The notes beneath the pieces are model-generated. The model was not told the DNA's origin and searched no databases. It worked only from the letters and a program-made list of their open reading frames with translations. Made by a program: the position numbers and the translations under genes. From Streptosporangiales bacterium (GTDB lineage: Bacteria; Actinomycetota; Actinomycetes; Streptosporangiales; WHST01), in contig WHST01000002.1 in the NCBI GenBank assembly GCA_009379955.1, positions 61,516 through 125,515 of the forward strand: DNA of 64,000 nucleotides, written 5' to 3'. Shown here one piece after another: positions 49,402 to 60,603 of this stretch (the first letter of the stretch is position 1; each line of letters begins with the position of its first letter).

Positions 49402-50048
49402 GGGAGCGCCGTGTCCTCGTCGCCGCCTGCGCCGTGCTGTGGGTCCTGGCGCCGGTCGCGCTCGCGGCCGCGCGGTGGCCGACCTGGTGGACCTGGATCG
49501 CGCCCGAGCAGACGCCGATGACCTGGTTGCAGAGCGTCGTCCTGATCCTCGCGTCCACCGGCTGCCTGCTCCTCGTCGTGGTGCTCGGGCGTGCCGGCGC
49601 CCCGCGGGTTCGGATCTGGCTGGTCTTCGGCGCGGGCCTGTGCCTGCTGGCGCTCGACGAGCGCTTCGCCGTCCACGAGCGGGTCCGCGACGGCTACCTC
49701 GCCCCCCGCGACGTCCGGGTGCCCTTCCTGCCGTGGGTCGGGCCGGGCGACTTCCTGATCCTGGGCGTCGCGGTGGTCGGCCTCGTCGCCCTGCCGTTCG
49801 TCTGGCGGGCGTTCGCCCCCGACCGTGCGGCGCGCGCGGCGCTGGTCGTCGGCGTCGTCCTCGCGGCGGTCGCCGTCGGCGCCGACTCGATCGACCCGTC
49901 GCGCTGGTCGGTGGGGGCCGAGCGTCTGGAACAGACCCTGGAGGAGGTCGTCGAGCTCGGCTCCGGCCTCGCCCTGGCGTGTGCGGTCGGCCTGCGCCTC
50001 CTGGGCGAGCTCGGCGGACGGCAGCGTCCCCCTGTAACGTCCGAGTGA
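49398..50048 (+). CDS. Multi-pass membrane protein of unknown function
   Basis: A 216-residue protein with about five membrane helices (VLVAACAVLWVLAPVALAAA, WLQSVVLILASTGCLLLVVVL, FLILGVAVVGLVALPFVW, ALVVGVVLAAVAVGADSI and LALACAVGLRLL). A conserved-looking loop, LDERFAVHERVRDGYLAPRD, and the ERLEQTLEEVVELG helix are charged and may form the functional site. I recognise no family. It is translationally coupled to the dehydrogenase upstream. Confidence 0.75.
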   Translation: MRERRVLVAACAVLWVLAPVALAAARWPTWWTWIAPEQTPMTWLQSVVLILASTGCLLLVVVLGRAGAPRVRIWLVFGAGLCLLALDERFAVHERVRDGYLAPRDVRVPFLPWVGPGDFLILGVAVVGLVALPFVWRAFAPDRAARAALVVGVVLAAVAVGADSIDPSRWSVGAERLEQTLEEVVELGSGLALACAVGLRLLGELGGRQRPPVTSE

Positions 50049-50104
50049 GTGGTGGCTCCGGCGACCACTTCCTCGGACATTACGCGGAGAGGGAGACCAC
50101 CGAC

Positions 50105-51730
<1,626 letters not shown>

Positions 51731-51753
51731 CCTGCCGGACGGCGAGCCCGGCG

Positions 51754-51803
51754 GACTTGTCAGAACCCGAGTGGGCTATAGCCTGCTCAGGTTCTGACAG
51801 GTC
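51754..51803. terminator. 50-base palindrome between pruA and kynA (family E)
   Basis: Left half 51754-51778 (GACTTGTCAGAACCCGAG...) and right half 51779-51803 (...CTCAGGTTCTGACAGGTC) match at 21 of 25 positions, and three of the four mismatches would still form G-U pairs in RNA. It starts 23 bp after the pruA stop and ends 18 bp before the kynA GTG. It can act as a terminator for pruA, and its position over the kynA promoter area would also allow a regulatory role. Confidence 0.75.
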
Positions 51804-51821
51804 GGCGTACAGGGGGACGGC

Positions 51822-52625
51822 GTGACGGTGGACGAACGGCAGCCGGGCGAGCGGCGTTTCGGCGAGGAGGGCGGCCTCCTCACGTACGGCACATACCTGC
51901 GGGTGCCCGAGCTGCTCGACCAGCAGCGGCCGCTGGCCCAGCCGCCGGCGCACGACGAGCTGCTGTTCATCACGGTGCACCAGGTGTACGAGCTGTGGTT
52001 CAAGCAGCTGCTGCACGAGCTGGAGGGCGCCAGGGCGGCGATGTACGACGGGCAGCTGTGGTGGGCGCGCCACCTGCTCGGCCGGGTCAGGACGATCGAG
52101 CGCGTGCTGATCGAGCAGCTCGACGTCCTCGAGACGATGACCCCGCAGGACTTCCTCGCCTTCCGCACCAGGCTCGCGCCGGCCAGCGGCTTCCAGTCGG
52201 TGCAGTTCCGCGAGCTGGAGTTCCTCTCCGGCCTGAAGGACCCCGCGTTCCTCGACCGCCTCCGCGACACGTCCACCGAGGAGCGCGAACGGCTCGAGCG
52301 CAGGCTCGCCGAGCCGACCCTGTGGGACGCGTTCCTTCACGTCCTGCGGACCGCCGGCCTCGACACCACCGAGGAGTCGCTGCCCGACTCCCTGGTGCGG
52401 ATCGCCGGCGACCGCGGCACGTACGACGAGGTGTGGGCCCTCGCCGAGCGGCTGATCGAGCACGACGAGGGTGCCGCCCTCTGGCGCGCGCGCCACGTGC
52501 TGATGGTCGAGCGGCAGATCGGCGCGAAGTCGGGCACCGGCGGGTCGTCCGGCGGTCCCTACCTGCGCCGGCGGCTCGACCTGCGCTACTACCCAGCGTT
52601 ATGGGAGCTGCGCAGCAGGTTGTGA
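51822..52625 (+). CDS. kynA: Tryptophan 2,3-dioxygenase
   Basis: A 267-residue haem enzyme that opens the indole ring of L-tryptophan to N-formylkynurenine. It has LTYGTYLRVPELLDQQ, HDELLFITVHQVYELWFKQLLHELE (distal histidine), the ASGFQSVQFRELE block, and RHVLMVERQIGAKSGTGGSSG binding haem and substrate. GTG at 51822 follows a GGGGGACGGC site. Kynurenine formamidase and kynureninase genes are not in the window. Confidence 0.96.
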   Translation: MTVDERQPGERRFGEEGGLLTYGTYLRVPELLDQQRPLAQPPAHDELLFITVHQVYELWFKQLLHELEGARAAMYDGQLWWARHLLGRVRTIERVLIEQLDVLETMTPQDFLAFRTRLAPASGFQSVQFRELEFLSGLKDPAFLDRLRDTSTEERERLERRLAEPTLWDAFLHVLRTAGLDTTEESLPDSLVRIAGDRGTYDEVWALAERLIEHDEGAALWRARHVLMVERQIGAKSGTGGSSGGPYLRRRLDLRYYPALWELRSRL

Positions 52626-52712
52626 TACCACTCGGCATGTGACGCGAGACGCGAACGAGCTACCGTCGTCCTGTGTCGGGGTGTGCGGATGTCTCACCGG
52701 GGAGATGTAGCG

Positions 52713-55700
52713 ATGCATGACAGGCTCGACGACGCCAAGGACGACCTCCTCGACCGCGCCGCAGAGGTGGGCATCAAGGCCTCGGGCGGCCACGAGAACA
52801 AGGAGTCGCTCGCCCGGCTGCTCCGCCTCTACTACCGGCACGTGCCCGCCGAGGACATCCTCGCCCGCGACCCCGTCGACGTCTTCGGCGCCGCGGTCGC
52901 GCACCGCCGGCTCGCGCGTACCCGTCCCGAGGGTCGCACCCTCGTCCACGTCTATACCCCCACCCAGGACTCCCACGGATGGGAGTGCGGGCACACCGTC
53001 GTCGAGATCGTCACCAAGGACATGCCGTTCCTGGTCGACTCCGCGCGCATGGAGCTGCAGCGCCAGGACCTCTCGCTGCACCTGATCGTCCACCCGCAGG
53101 TGTGGGTACGCCGCAACCTCAAGGGCGAGCTGCAGGAGGTCTGCCTCGTCGACGACACGTCGGACGTGCCCGACGACGCCGTCGTCGAGTCGTGGATGCA
53201 CCTCGAGGTCGACCGGCAGGTCGACGACGAGGCCCTGCAACGGCTCGAGCGCGACATGACCCGCGTGCTCACCGACGTCCGCGAGGCCGTCGAGGACTGG
53301 CCGCGCATGCAGCACACGATGCTCGCCCTCGCCGACGAGCTCGAGAGCGACGTGGCGGAGCCTGTCCACGCCGAGGCCGAGGGCGCGGTCGAGCTGCTGC
53401 GCTGGCTGGCCGACGACCACTTCACGCTGCTCGGCTACCGCGAGTACGACCTCGTCGACCGTGACGGGGAGGACGCTCTCGTGGGCATCAACGGCAGCGG
53501 CCTCGGCATCCTGCGCGCCGACCGTCCCGCGTCCAAGAGCTTCGCCAAGCTGCCGCCCGAGGTGCGTGCCCAGGCCAGGCAGCCGCGGCTGCTGTTCATC
53601 ACCAAGGCCAACTCGCGTGCCACCGTGCACCGGCCCGCCTACCTCGACTACATCGGCGTGAAGAAGTTCGACGACGCCGGCCGGGTCACCGGTGAGCGCC
53701 GGTTCCTCGGGCTGTTCACGCACCAGGCGTACAGCGAGAGCATCACCCGCATCCCGGTGCTCAAGGAGAAGTACGCCGACATCCTCACCATCTCGGGCCT
53801 GTCGCCGGGCAGCCACGACGGCAAGAACCTCCTCGAGATCCTGGAGAACTACCCCAGGGACGAGCTGTTCCAGACCGAGGTCGACGAGCTCTACCCGATC
53901 ATCATCGGCGTGCTCAACCTGCGCGAGCGCCGCCGCCTCAAGCTGTTCCTGCGGCGCGACATCTACGGCAGGTTCATGTCGTGCATCGTCTACCTGCCGC
54001 GCGATCGCTACACCACACCCGTACGCCTGCGCATCCAGGAGATCCTGCAGCAGACGTTCGGCGGCGGCTCCGTCGACTACAGCGCCAGCGTCGGCGAGTC
54101 GCTGCTCGCGATGCTCCACGTGGTCGTGCGCGCCAAGAAGGGCGAGACCGTCTCCTCGGTCGATCCCGGGCCGGTCGAGCGGCGCATCGCCGAGGCCACG
54201 AGGACCTGGGACGAGGACCTCGCCGAGGCGGTCAGGCGCGAGTGCGGCGAGTCGGCGGCCAACGCGCTCATCGACGCGTACGGTGGCGCGTTCCCCGAGG
54301 CGTACAAGGAGGCGTTCCCCGCGCGCACGGCGGTGGCCGACCTGCGCCGCATGGAGCGGCTCGGCGACGACGAGGACGTCGCGCTCAACCTGTACGAGCC
54401 GTACGACGCGGGTCCGGGGGAGCGGCGGCTGAAGGTCTACCGCACCGGGCGCGCGATGTCGCTCACCGACGTCCTGCCACTGCTGCAGAGCCTCGGTGTC
54501 GAGGTCCTCGACCAGCGGCCGTACCTCGTCGAGCGCAACGGCAAGGTGCCGGCGTGGGTGTACGACTTCGGCCTGCGCTACCAGCCGACCGGCGACGTCG
54601 ACGACTCGAAGCTGAAAGACCTGTTCCAGGACTGCTTCATCGGCCTGTGGCAGGGCGAGGTCGAGAACGACCGGCTCAACGGCCTGGTCACCTCGGCCGG
54701 ACTCGACTGGCGGCAGGTCATGGTGCTCCGCGCGTACGCGAAGTTCCTGCGCCAGGCGGAGACGCCGTTCAGCTCCAGCTACATCGAACGCTGCGTCACC
54801 GGCAACGTCGGCATCGCCCGTTCGCTGGTGCGGCTCTTCGAGGTCCGGCACGACCCCGCGTTCGACGGCGACCGCGACGTGCGCGCCAAGGAGCTCACCG
54901 ACGCGCTGCTTGAGCAGATCGACCAGGTGACGAGCCTCGATGAGGACCGCATCCTGCGCAGCTACCTGTCGATGATCCTCGCGACACTGCGCACGAGCTA
55001 CTTCCAGGCGGGTCCTGACGGGCGGCCGCGCTCGTACCTCGCCATCAAGTTCGACCCGTCGAGGATCGACGACCTGCCCAAGCCACGCCCCGCGTTCGAG
55101 GTCTTCGTGTACTCACCGCGGGTCGAGGGCGTGCACCTGCGGTTCGGCAAGGTCGCGCGTGGCGGGCTGCGCTGGTCCGACCGGCGCGAGGACTTCCGCA
55201 CCGAGATCCTCGGCCTGGTCAAGGCGCAGATGGTGAAGAACGCCGTCATCGTGCCCGTGGGCGCGAAGGGCGGCTTCGTCGTCAAGCAGCCGCCCGCCGA
55301 CGCCACCGACCGCGACGCCGTCCTGGCCGAGGGCATCAGCTGCTACCGGATGTTCATCTCCGCCCTCCTCGACATCGTCGACAACCGGGTCGACGGCGAG
55401 ATCGTTGCGCCGCGTGACGTCGTTTGTCACGACGAGCCCGACTCCTACCTCGTCGTCGCGGCCGACAAGGGCACGGCGACGTTCTCCGACATCGCGAACG
55501 AGATCGCGGTCGAGCGCGGGTTCTGGCTCGGTGACGCGTTCGCCTCCGGCGGCTCCACCGGCTACGACCACAAGGCGATGGGCATCACGGCGCGCGGGGC
55601 CTGGGAGTCGGTGCGATACCACTTCCGTCAGTCCGGCATCGACATCCAGTCGGAGGACTTCACCGTCGTCGGCGTCGGCGACATGAGCGGTGACGTGTTC

Positions 55701-57599
55701 GGCAACGGCATGTTGTTGTCCGAGCACATCAGGCTGGTCGCGGCGTTCGACCACCGCCACATCTTCCTCGACCCCTCGCCCGACCCCGCAGCGTCGCACG
55801 CCGAGCGGCGCCGGCTCTACGACCTGCCACGCTCGTCCTGGGCCGACTACGACACGAGCCTCGTCTCCGCCGGTGGCGGCGTCTATCCGCGTGCGGCGAA
55901 GTCGATCCCGGTGAGCGACGAGGTCAGGGTCGCGCTCGGCCTCGACGACGGCGTCACCAAGATGACCCCGCACCAGCTGATGCGCACGATCCTGCGGGCA
56001 CCCGTCGACCTGTTCTGGAACGGCGGCATCGGCACGTACGTGAAGGCCTCGACGGAGACCCACGCCGAGGTCGGCGACAAGGCCAACGATGCGATACGCG
56101 TCGACGGCGCCGACCTGCGGTGCAAGGTCGTCGGCGAGGGCGGCAACCTCGGCCTCACCCAGCTCGGCCGCATCGAGTTCGCGATGGCCGGCGGGCGGGT
56201 CAACACCGACTTCATCGACAACTCCGCCGGCGTCGACACCTCCGACCACGAGGTCAACATCAAGGTCCTGCTCGACACCGTCGTGCGCGCGGGCGATCTG
56301 ACGGAGAAGCAGCGCAACGAGCTGCTCGGCAGCATGACCGACGAGGTAGCGCGGCTGGTGCTGCGCAACAACTACGAACAGAACGTCGTGCTCGCGACCT
56401 CGGTCAAGCAGAACGCCCAGATGCTGCACGTCCACACGCGATACCTGCGCCGGCTGGAGAAGGCGGGCCTGCTCGACCGCAAGATCGAGTTCCTGCCGAG
56501 CAGCAAGATCCTGAGCGACCGCAGGTCGGCCGGCACCGGGCTCGCGTCACCGGAGCTGGCGACCGTGCTCGCGTACACGAAGATCGTGCTCACGGCGAAC
56601 CTGCTCGACTCCGACCTGCCGGAGGACCCGTACCTGCGCAACGAGGTCTACACGTACTTCCCCGACGTGCTCGTCGAGCGCTACCGCGACGTGATGGACC
56701 GGCACCCGCTGCGCCGCGAGATCATCGCCACCTGCGTCGTCAACAACCTCGTCAACCGCAGCGGCACCACCGCGGTGTTCAGGTTCCAGGAGGAGACGTC
56801 GGCGTCGGTCGCCGACATCGCCCGCGCGTACGCCGTCTCCCGCGAGGTGTTCGGGTTGCACGGGTTCTGGCAGGAGATCGAGAAGCTCGACAACCGGGTG
56901 CCCGTCGACGTGCAGCTGCAGATGCTGCTCGAGGCGCGCAAGCTCACCGAGCGCGCCACCCGCTGGTTGCTCCACTACCGGCGCCCGCCGTTCGACATCG
57001 AGAGGACGATCGCGGCCTACCGTGACGGCGTCCAGACCGTCATGCCCGACATTGCGAAGCTGCTCGTCGGCGGCGACCTGAGCTCGTACGAGGCGCGGCG
57101 CGACGGCCTCGTCGAGAGCGGCGCCGGACAGGCGCTCGCCGAGCGGGTCGCCGCGTTCGTGCCGGCGCTCTCGGTGCTCGACATCGTCGACGTCGCCACC
57201 GGTACGGGGCTCTCGGTCGAGGACGTCGCCGAGGTCTACTTCGACCTCGCCGATCGGCTCGGGATCGCGAGCCTGCGGGAGAAGGTCATCGGCCTGCCGC
57301 GCAACGACCGCTGGCACACGGTGGCCCGCAACGCCCTGCGCGACGACCTGTACGAGGCCCACAAGGAGCTCGCCCGCAGCGTGCTGAGCTCGACCGCGGC
57401 GGGCGGGTCGCCCGAGGAGCGGCTGCAGGCCTGGATCGAGCTCAACGAGACCGCGGTCGAGCGGTCGCGGCAGCAGTTCACCGAGATCTGGGAGGAAGAC
57501 GTCTTCGACATGGCGACCCTCTCGGTGGCCGTCCGCGCCGTCCGCACCCTCGTCTCGGCGAGCTCGCTGCCCGACGACGCCTCCGCGTCGCCGTCCTGA
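52713..57599 (+). CDS. gdh: NAD-specific glutamate dehydrogenase, large 180-kDa class
   Basis: A 1628-residue enzyme of the L_180 class, which deaminates glutamate to 2-oxoglutarate and ammonia. The N-terminal ACT-like regulatory region carries HVYTPTQDSHGWECGHTVVEIVTKDMPFLVDS. The catalytic centre has GKVARGGLRWSDRREDFRTEILGLVKAQMVKNAVIVPVGAKGGFVVK, DDLPKPRP and GVGDMSGDVFGNGML in the NAD fold, and the C-terminal part is the long helical domain of this class. ATG at 52713 has GGGGAG nine bases upstream; ATG 52689 is an alternative. In mycobacteria this enzyme is controlled by GarA; that protein is not encoded here. Confidence 0.95.
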   Translation: MHDRLDDAKDDLLDRAAEVGIKASGGHENKESLARLLRLYYRHVPAEDILARDPVDVFGAAVAHRRLARTRPEGRTLVHVYTPTQDSHGWECGHTVVEIVTKDMPFLVDSARMELQRQDLSLHLIVHPQVWVRRNLKGELQEVCLVDDTSDVPDDAVVESWMHLEVDRQVDDEALQRLERDMTRVLTDVREAVEDWPRMQHTMLALADELESDVAEPVHAEAEGAVELLRWLADDHFTLLGYREYDLVDRDGEDALVGINGSGLGILRADRPASKSFAKLPPEVRAQARQPRLLFITKANSRATVHRPAYLDYIGVKKFDDAGRVTGERRFLGLFTHQAYSESITRIPVLKEKYADILTISGLSPGSHDGKNLLEILENYPRDELFQTEVDELYPIIIGVLNLRERRRLKLFLRRDIYGRFMSCIVYLPRDRYTTPVRLRIQEILQQTFGGGSVDYSASVGESLLAMLHVVVRAKKGETVSSVDPGPVERRIAEATRTWDEDLAEAVRRECGESAANALIDAYGGAFPEAYKEAFPARTAVADLRRMERLGDDEDVALNLYEPYDAGPGERRLKVYRTGRAMSLTDVLPLLQSLGVEVLDQRPYLVERNGKVPAWVYDFGLRYQPTGDVDDSKLKDLFQDCFIGLWQGEVENDRLNGLVTSAGLDWRQVMVLRAYAKFLRQAETPFSSSYIERCVTGNVGIARSLVRLFEVRHDPAFDGDRDVRAKELTDALLEQIDQVTSLDEDRILRSYLSMILATLRTSYFQAGPDGRPRSYLAIKFDPSRIDDLPKPRPAFEVFVYSPRVEGVHLRFGKVARGGLRWSDRREDFRTEILGLVKAQMVKNAVIVPVGAKGGFVVKQPPADATDRDAVLAEGISCYRMFISALLDIVDNRVDGEIVAPRDVVCHDEPDSYLVVAADKGTATFSDIANEIAVERGFWLGDAFASGGSTGYDHKAMGITARGAWESVRYHFRQSGIDIQSEDFTVVGVGDMSGDVFGNGMLLSEHIRLVAAFDHRHIFLDPSPDPAASHAERRRLYDLPRSSWADYDTSLVSAGGGVYPRAAKSIPVSDEVRVALGLDDGVTKMTPHQLMRTILRAPVDLFWNGGIGTYVKASTETHAEVGDKANDAIRVDGADLRCKVVGEGGNLGLTQLGRIEFAMAGGRVNTDFIDNSAGVDTSDHEVNIKVLLDTVVRAGDLTEKQRNELLGSMTDEVARLVLRNNYEQNVVLATSVKQNAQMLHVHTRYLRRLEKAGLLDRKIEFLPSSKILSDRRSAGTGLASPELATVLAYTKIVLTANLLDSDLPEDPYLRNEVYTYFPDVLVERYRDVMDRHPLRREIIATCVVNNLVNRSGTTAVFRFQEETSASVADIARAYAVSREVFGLHGFWQEIEKLDNRVPVDVQLQMLLEARKLTERATRWLLHYRRPPFDIERTIAAYRDGVQTVMPDIAKLLVGGDLSSYEARRDGLVESGAGQALAERVAAFVPALSVLDIVDVATGTGLSVEDVAEVYFDLADRLGIASLREKVIGLPRNDRWHTVARNALRDDLYEAHKELARSVLSSTAAGGSPEERLQAWIELNETAVERSRQQFTEIWEEDVFDMATLSVAVRAVRTLVSASSLPDDASASPS

Positions 57600-57608
57600 C
57601 CTCCACGC

Positions 57609-58445
57609 TCAGGGCGCGAGGGGAAGCTGCCGCTTGTGCTCGGTGGCACGGTAGCGGGCGTCGACGGCCGCGAAGGCCGACGGCGACACCGGCCTGCCCT
57701 CGAGGAAGTCGTCGACGGTGTCGTAGCTGACGCCCAGGACGTCCTCGTCGGCCTTGCCCGGGTCGAGTGACTCGAGGTCGGCGGTCGGCACCTTGTCGAC
57801 CAGCCGCCCCGGCACGCCGAGCGCGGCGGCGACGGCTCGGACCCTGCGCTTGGTCAGGCCGGTGAGGGGCGTGACGTCGGCGGCACCGTCGCCGAACTTG
57901 GTGAAGAAGCCGGTCACCGCCTCGGCCGCGTGGTCGGTGCCGACCACGAGACCGCTGTACGCGCCCGCGATCGCGAACTGGGCGATCATGCGTTGGCGCG
58001 CCTTGATGTTGCCGTGCACGAAGTCCCTGTGGTGCTCGTCGCGGAAGTCGAGGCCGGCCTCCACGAGCGCCGCGAGCGCGGCGTCGGACGCCGCCCGCAC
58101 GTCCACCGTGAGCACCTCGTCGGCACGGATGAAATCCAGGGCGACCCGCGCGTCGGCCTCGTCGTGCTGGGTGCCGTACGGCAGCCGTACGGCGTGGAAC
58201 CTCGCCTCGCCGCCGTCCGCACGCACCCGTTCCGCGGCGAGCTGGCACAGCCGGCCCGTCGTCGTGGAGTCGACACCGCCACTGATGCCGAGGACGAGGC
58301 AGCGCAGGTTCCCGTCGGTGAGCCGGCGGGCCAGGAACCCGACCCGGCGCTCGATCTCGGCGTCCGCGTCGAACGTCTCGGTCACCCGCAGCTCGCGGGC
58401 GATGTCGCGCTGCCTGTCCAGCATGGCGGCGTCGGGCAGGCTCAC
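57609..58445 (-). CDS. nadE: Ammonia-dependent NAD synthetase
   Basis: A 278-residue N-type ATP pyrophosphatase that amidates deamido-NAD. It carries the PP-loop [67 protein letters not shown] and KVPTADLE. There is no N-terminal glutaminase domain, so it uses free ammonia. GTG at 58445 follows a G-rich site. It is convergent with gdh, whose reaction releases ammonia. Confidence 0.95.
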   Translation of the reverse strand: MSLPDAAMLDRQRDIARELRVTETFDADAEIERRVGFLARRLTDGNLRCLVLGISGGVDSTTTGRLCQLAAERVRADGGEARFHAVRLPYGTQHDEADARVALDFIRADEVLTVDVRAASDAALAALVEAGLDFRDEHHRDFVHGNIKARQRMIAQFAIAGAYSGLVVGTDHAAEAVTGFFTKFGDGAADVTPLTGLTKRRVRAVAAALGVPGRLVDKVPTADLESLDPGKADEDVLGVSYDTVDDFLEGRPVSPSAFAAVDARYRATEHKRQLPLAP

Positions 58446-58713
58446 CCGGTCCCCCCGTTCGGATCGACGATCGTGGCGAGTCGAGGCTATGCCGTCTCAC
58501 TCGCCTGGCATCGAGGGGACGGTGGATCCGCCTTCCGGCGCGCACGGTCCGTCTTTCGATCCCGGCGAGACGGCGACGAGATCGACGAACCCTTCGAGCT
58601 GTGGTCATGGCGTCGCAGGTGGGAGAGGTCGAAATCCCGAGATCTTGGCGATCCGGGGAACGTAGTGCCCTTCCGGACCCGTCTGACCCGGCGGCTCAGA
58701 TGAGGGGGACTGA
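58446..58713. other. Intergenic region between divergent nadE and the WSG-motif gene
   Basis: 268 bp with no recognisable gene, RNA or strong repeat. The right end carries the ribosome-binding site GAGGGGG of the next gene (58702-58709). Promoters for both directions must lie here but no clear boxes stand out. Confidence 0.4.
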
Positions 58714-60153
58714 ATGGCCACGGTGGAGATGCTGCGCAATTCCGGCGCTATCAGCAACGCGGTGAACACCGCCGCGACGTGCGTGGATGACGCGGCGAAG
58801 GACACCAGACGCTCGCTGAAGACGTTCGACGACGAGGTCCGCGACCCGCTCAACGCCGGCGTCGCCTGGTCGGGCACCGGCCAACCCGAGGCCTCGGTCG
58901 TGGCCCGGGCGAACCAGGGCAACCTCGATGCGGCGATCCTGCGGCTCGGCCAGGCGAAGCAGGCGCTCAGCGCGTTCTCGGCCTGCATGGTGCAGGCGGC
59001 GTCCTGGTGGAGCGACATGCAGATCAACCTCGGCAAGGGGAAGTTCGCGATCGTCGACGACGGGACCGTCGTCCTGAAGCCGGGCGAGAAGGTGGAACCC
59101 GGCGAGCTCACGGCGGAGACCCTGACCCGCGAGCTGAAGAGCATCCTGTCGTACATCGACACCGCGGACTCCACGCTCGCCGAGCGGCTGCGTGAGTGCG
59201 CGACCGACCGCATGCCGTCCCCGACGGCCGAGGCGCACCCGGGAATCGAGAGTGACGCCTACCACGCCTGGGAGGTCGCGTGGAACGACCGGAGCTCCGG
59301 TTCGGGCAGGGAGTCGGATCCGAACTGGACCCCGACGGGCAACACGCACGCGATGGGCATGACCGACTGGCAGCGCTCACTCGGCATCTTCGGCCTGTGC
59401 CCGCCGAACGGCATCTACACCGGCGGCGGCTACATGATCGGGCCGGACGGTCGCAAGTACCCGATCGCGACGCCGACGATGACCATCGACGGCAAGCGCT
59501 ACACCCACGGGGACGGGGTCGACTCGCTCGGCGGGTGGGACGTCGGCTGGCAGACGATCGACACCCGGGTCGGTTTCGGTCAGCTGGGTGAGCCGGCGCC
59601 GGGTGTCAGCAAGGCGCTGGTGTTCCTCGGCGGGCTCGCGGGTGCGTCGTACAGGCCGGTCGTCTCGGCCGACCCGAAGGCCACCGCGAACCTGCAGTTC
59701 GACCAGAACGGCTTCCCGATCAACACGACGCCGCCCGACCCCAAGATGACCAAGCCGCCGTCCGGCAACACCGAGGAGTACACGGTGGTCGGGACGGACG
59801 GCAAGGGTCAGACGACGGTCTCGACGTACAAGGCCCCCGGCATGCCGGGCAGCAACCAGCTGTCGATCGTGACCCAGGGGCTCGAGGGCGCCAACGCCGC
59901 CAACCACATGGACGACAAGACCTACTACACGTACCGGACCGAGTTCCAGCAGAACACCGACGGGCGCACGCGGGTCGTCTACACCACCTACCAGGTGCAC
60001 AACGGGCCCGACGGTCAGTCGGTCACGCCGTACGACACCCACGTCGGGGCCGACGGCAAGCTCGTCATGGAGAAGGCGAGCTGGTACGACGCGCCGAGCT
60101 CGGGCGACGAGGTCGGTCCGGGGCACCAGATCAAGGTCAACCAGGGCAACTGA
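58714..60153 (+). CDS. Putative type VII-secreted or surface protein with WXG-like N-terminus
   Basis: A 479-residue protein I cannot assign to a named family. Residues 1-110 are helical with a Trp-Ser-Gly turn (W52-S53-G54 in NAGVAWSGTGQPEAS), the helix-turn-helix hairpin layout of WXG100-like substrates. A second helical stretch (about 130-165) follows, then a 300-residue beta-rich, Gly/Thr/Asp-rich region (YTHGDGVDSLGGWDVGWQTI; EYTVVGTDGKGQTTVSTYKAPG; YTYRTEFQQNTDGRTRVVYTTYQVHNGPDGQ). There is no signal peptide or membrane helix. It begins MATVEM, as the next gene begins MATVTM, and is 36 bp upstream of it. A toxin domain is not recognisable. Confidence 0.6.
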   Translation: MATVEMLRNSGAISNAVNTAATCVDDAAKDTRRSLKTFDDEVRDPLNAGVAWSGTGQPEASVVARANQGNLDAAILRLGQAKQALSAFSACMVQAASWWSDMQINLGKGKFAIVDDGTVVLKPGEKVEPGELTAETLTRELKSILSYIDTADSTLAERLRECATDRMPSPTAEAHPGIESDAYHAWEVAWNDRSSGSGRESDPNWTPTGNTHAMGMTDWQRSLGIFGLCPPNGIYTGGGYMIGPDGRKYPIATPTMTIDGKRYTHGDGVDSLGGWDVGWQTIDTRVGFGQLGEPAPGVSKALVFLGGLAGASYRPVVSADPKATANLQFDQNGFPINTTPPDPKMTKPPSGNTEEYTVVGTDGKGQTTVSTYKAPGMPGSNQLSIVTQGLEGANAANHMDDKTYYTYRTEFQQNTDGRTRVVYTTYQVHNGPDGQSVTPYDTHVGADGKLVMEKASWYDAPSSGDEVGPGHQIKVNQGN

Positions 60154-60189
60154 CCCACCGGACGAACGGACACAGGGGGAGCGGACGAC

Positions 60190-60549
60190 ATGGCGACGGT
60201 CACGATGGACTGGGTGAAGGTGCGCGGGATGGCGCGCTCCGCGCGCGACAGCGCACCCGACCTGGACAGCGCGGAGGAGCACGTCAGCAACGCCGGAAGC
60301 TGGGCGAAGGGCGCGATGTCGGACCTTCAGTCCGCCGCGGCGCTCACGACGTACTCGTCCACCTGGACCGACCTGATGAAGTCGTTCGCCAAGACGGCGA
60401 GGGACATCGGCGACAAGCTGGAGTCGAGCGCGGCGATCGTCGAGACCGCCGACACCAGGAGCGCGCAGGAGGTCGACGCCAGCGGCGACGACGCGGCTTA
60501 CGTGTCGGTCAGCCTCAACCGCACCACCTGGGTCGACGGCGGGATCTGA
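60190..60549 (+). CDS. Small WXG100-like partner protein
   Basis: A 119-residue, mostly helical protein: MATVTMDWVKVRGMARSARDSAPDLDSAEEHVSNAGSWAKGAM..., then TTYSSTWTDLMKSFAKTARDIGDKLESSAAIVETADT and a short acidic tail. The size and two-helix layout with tryptophans near the turn resemble ESX/WXG100 proteins, although the exact Trp-x-Gly is WAKG. ATG at 60190 has GGGGGAGC upstream. It probably pairs with or chaperones the larger protein before it. No ESX core gene is present in this window. Confidence 0.6.
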   Translation: MATVTMDWVKVRGMARSARDSAPDLDSAEEHVSNAGSWAKGAMSDLQSAAALTTYSSTWTDLMKSFAKTARDIGDKLESSAAIVETADTRSAQEVDASGDDAAYVSVSLNRTTWVDGGI

Positions 60550-60603
60550 ACCGCCGGGTGCTCTTCAAGACCTACCAGGTCATGAACGGCGTGTCGCGGC
60601 ACG

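Noticed and set aside
58446..58713. tRNA or small RNA gene in the nadE upstream region
   Set aside because: No cloverleaf arms or TTCGAAT-type loop could be found here or anywhere else in the window.
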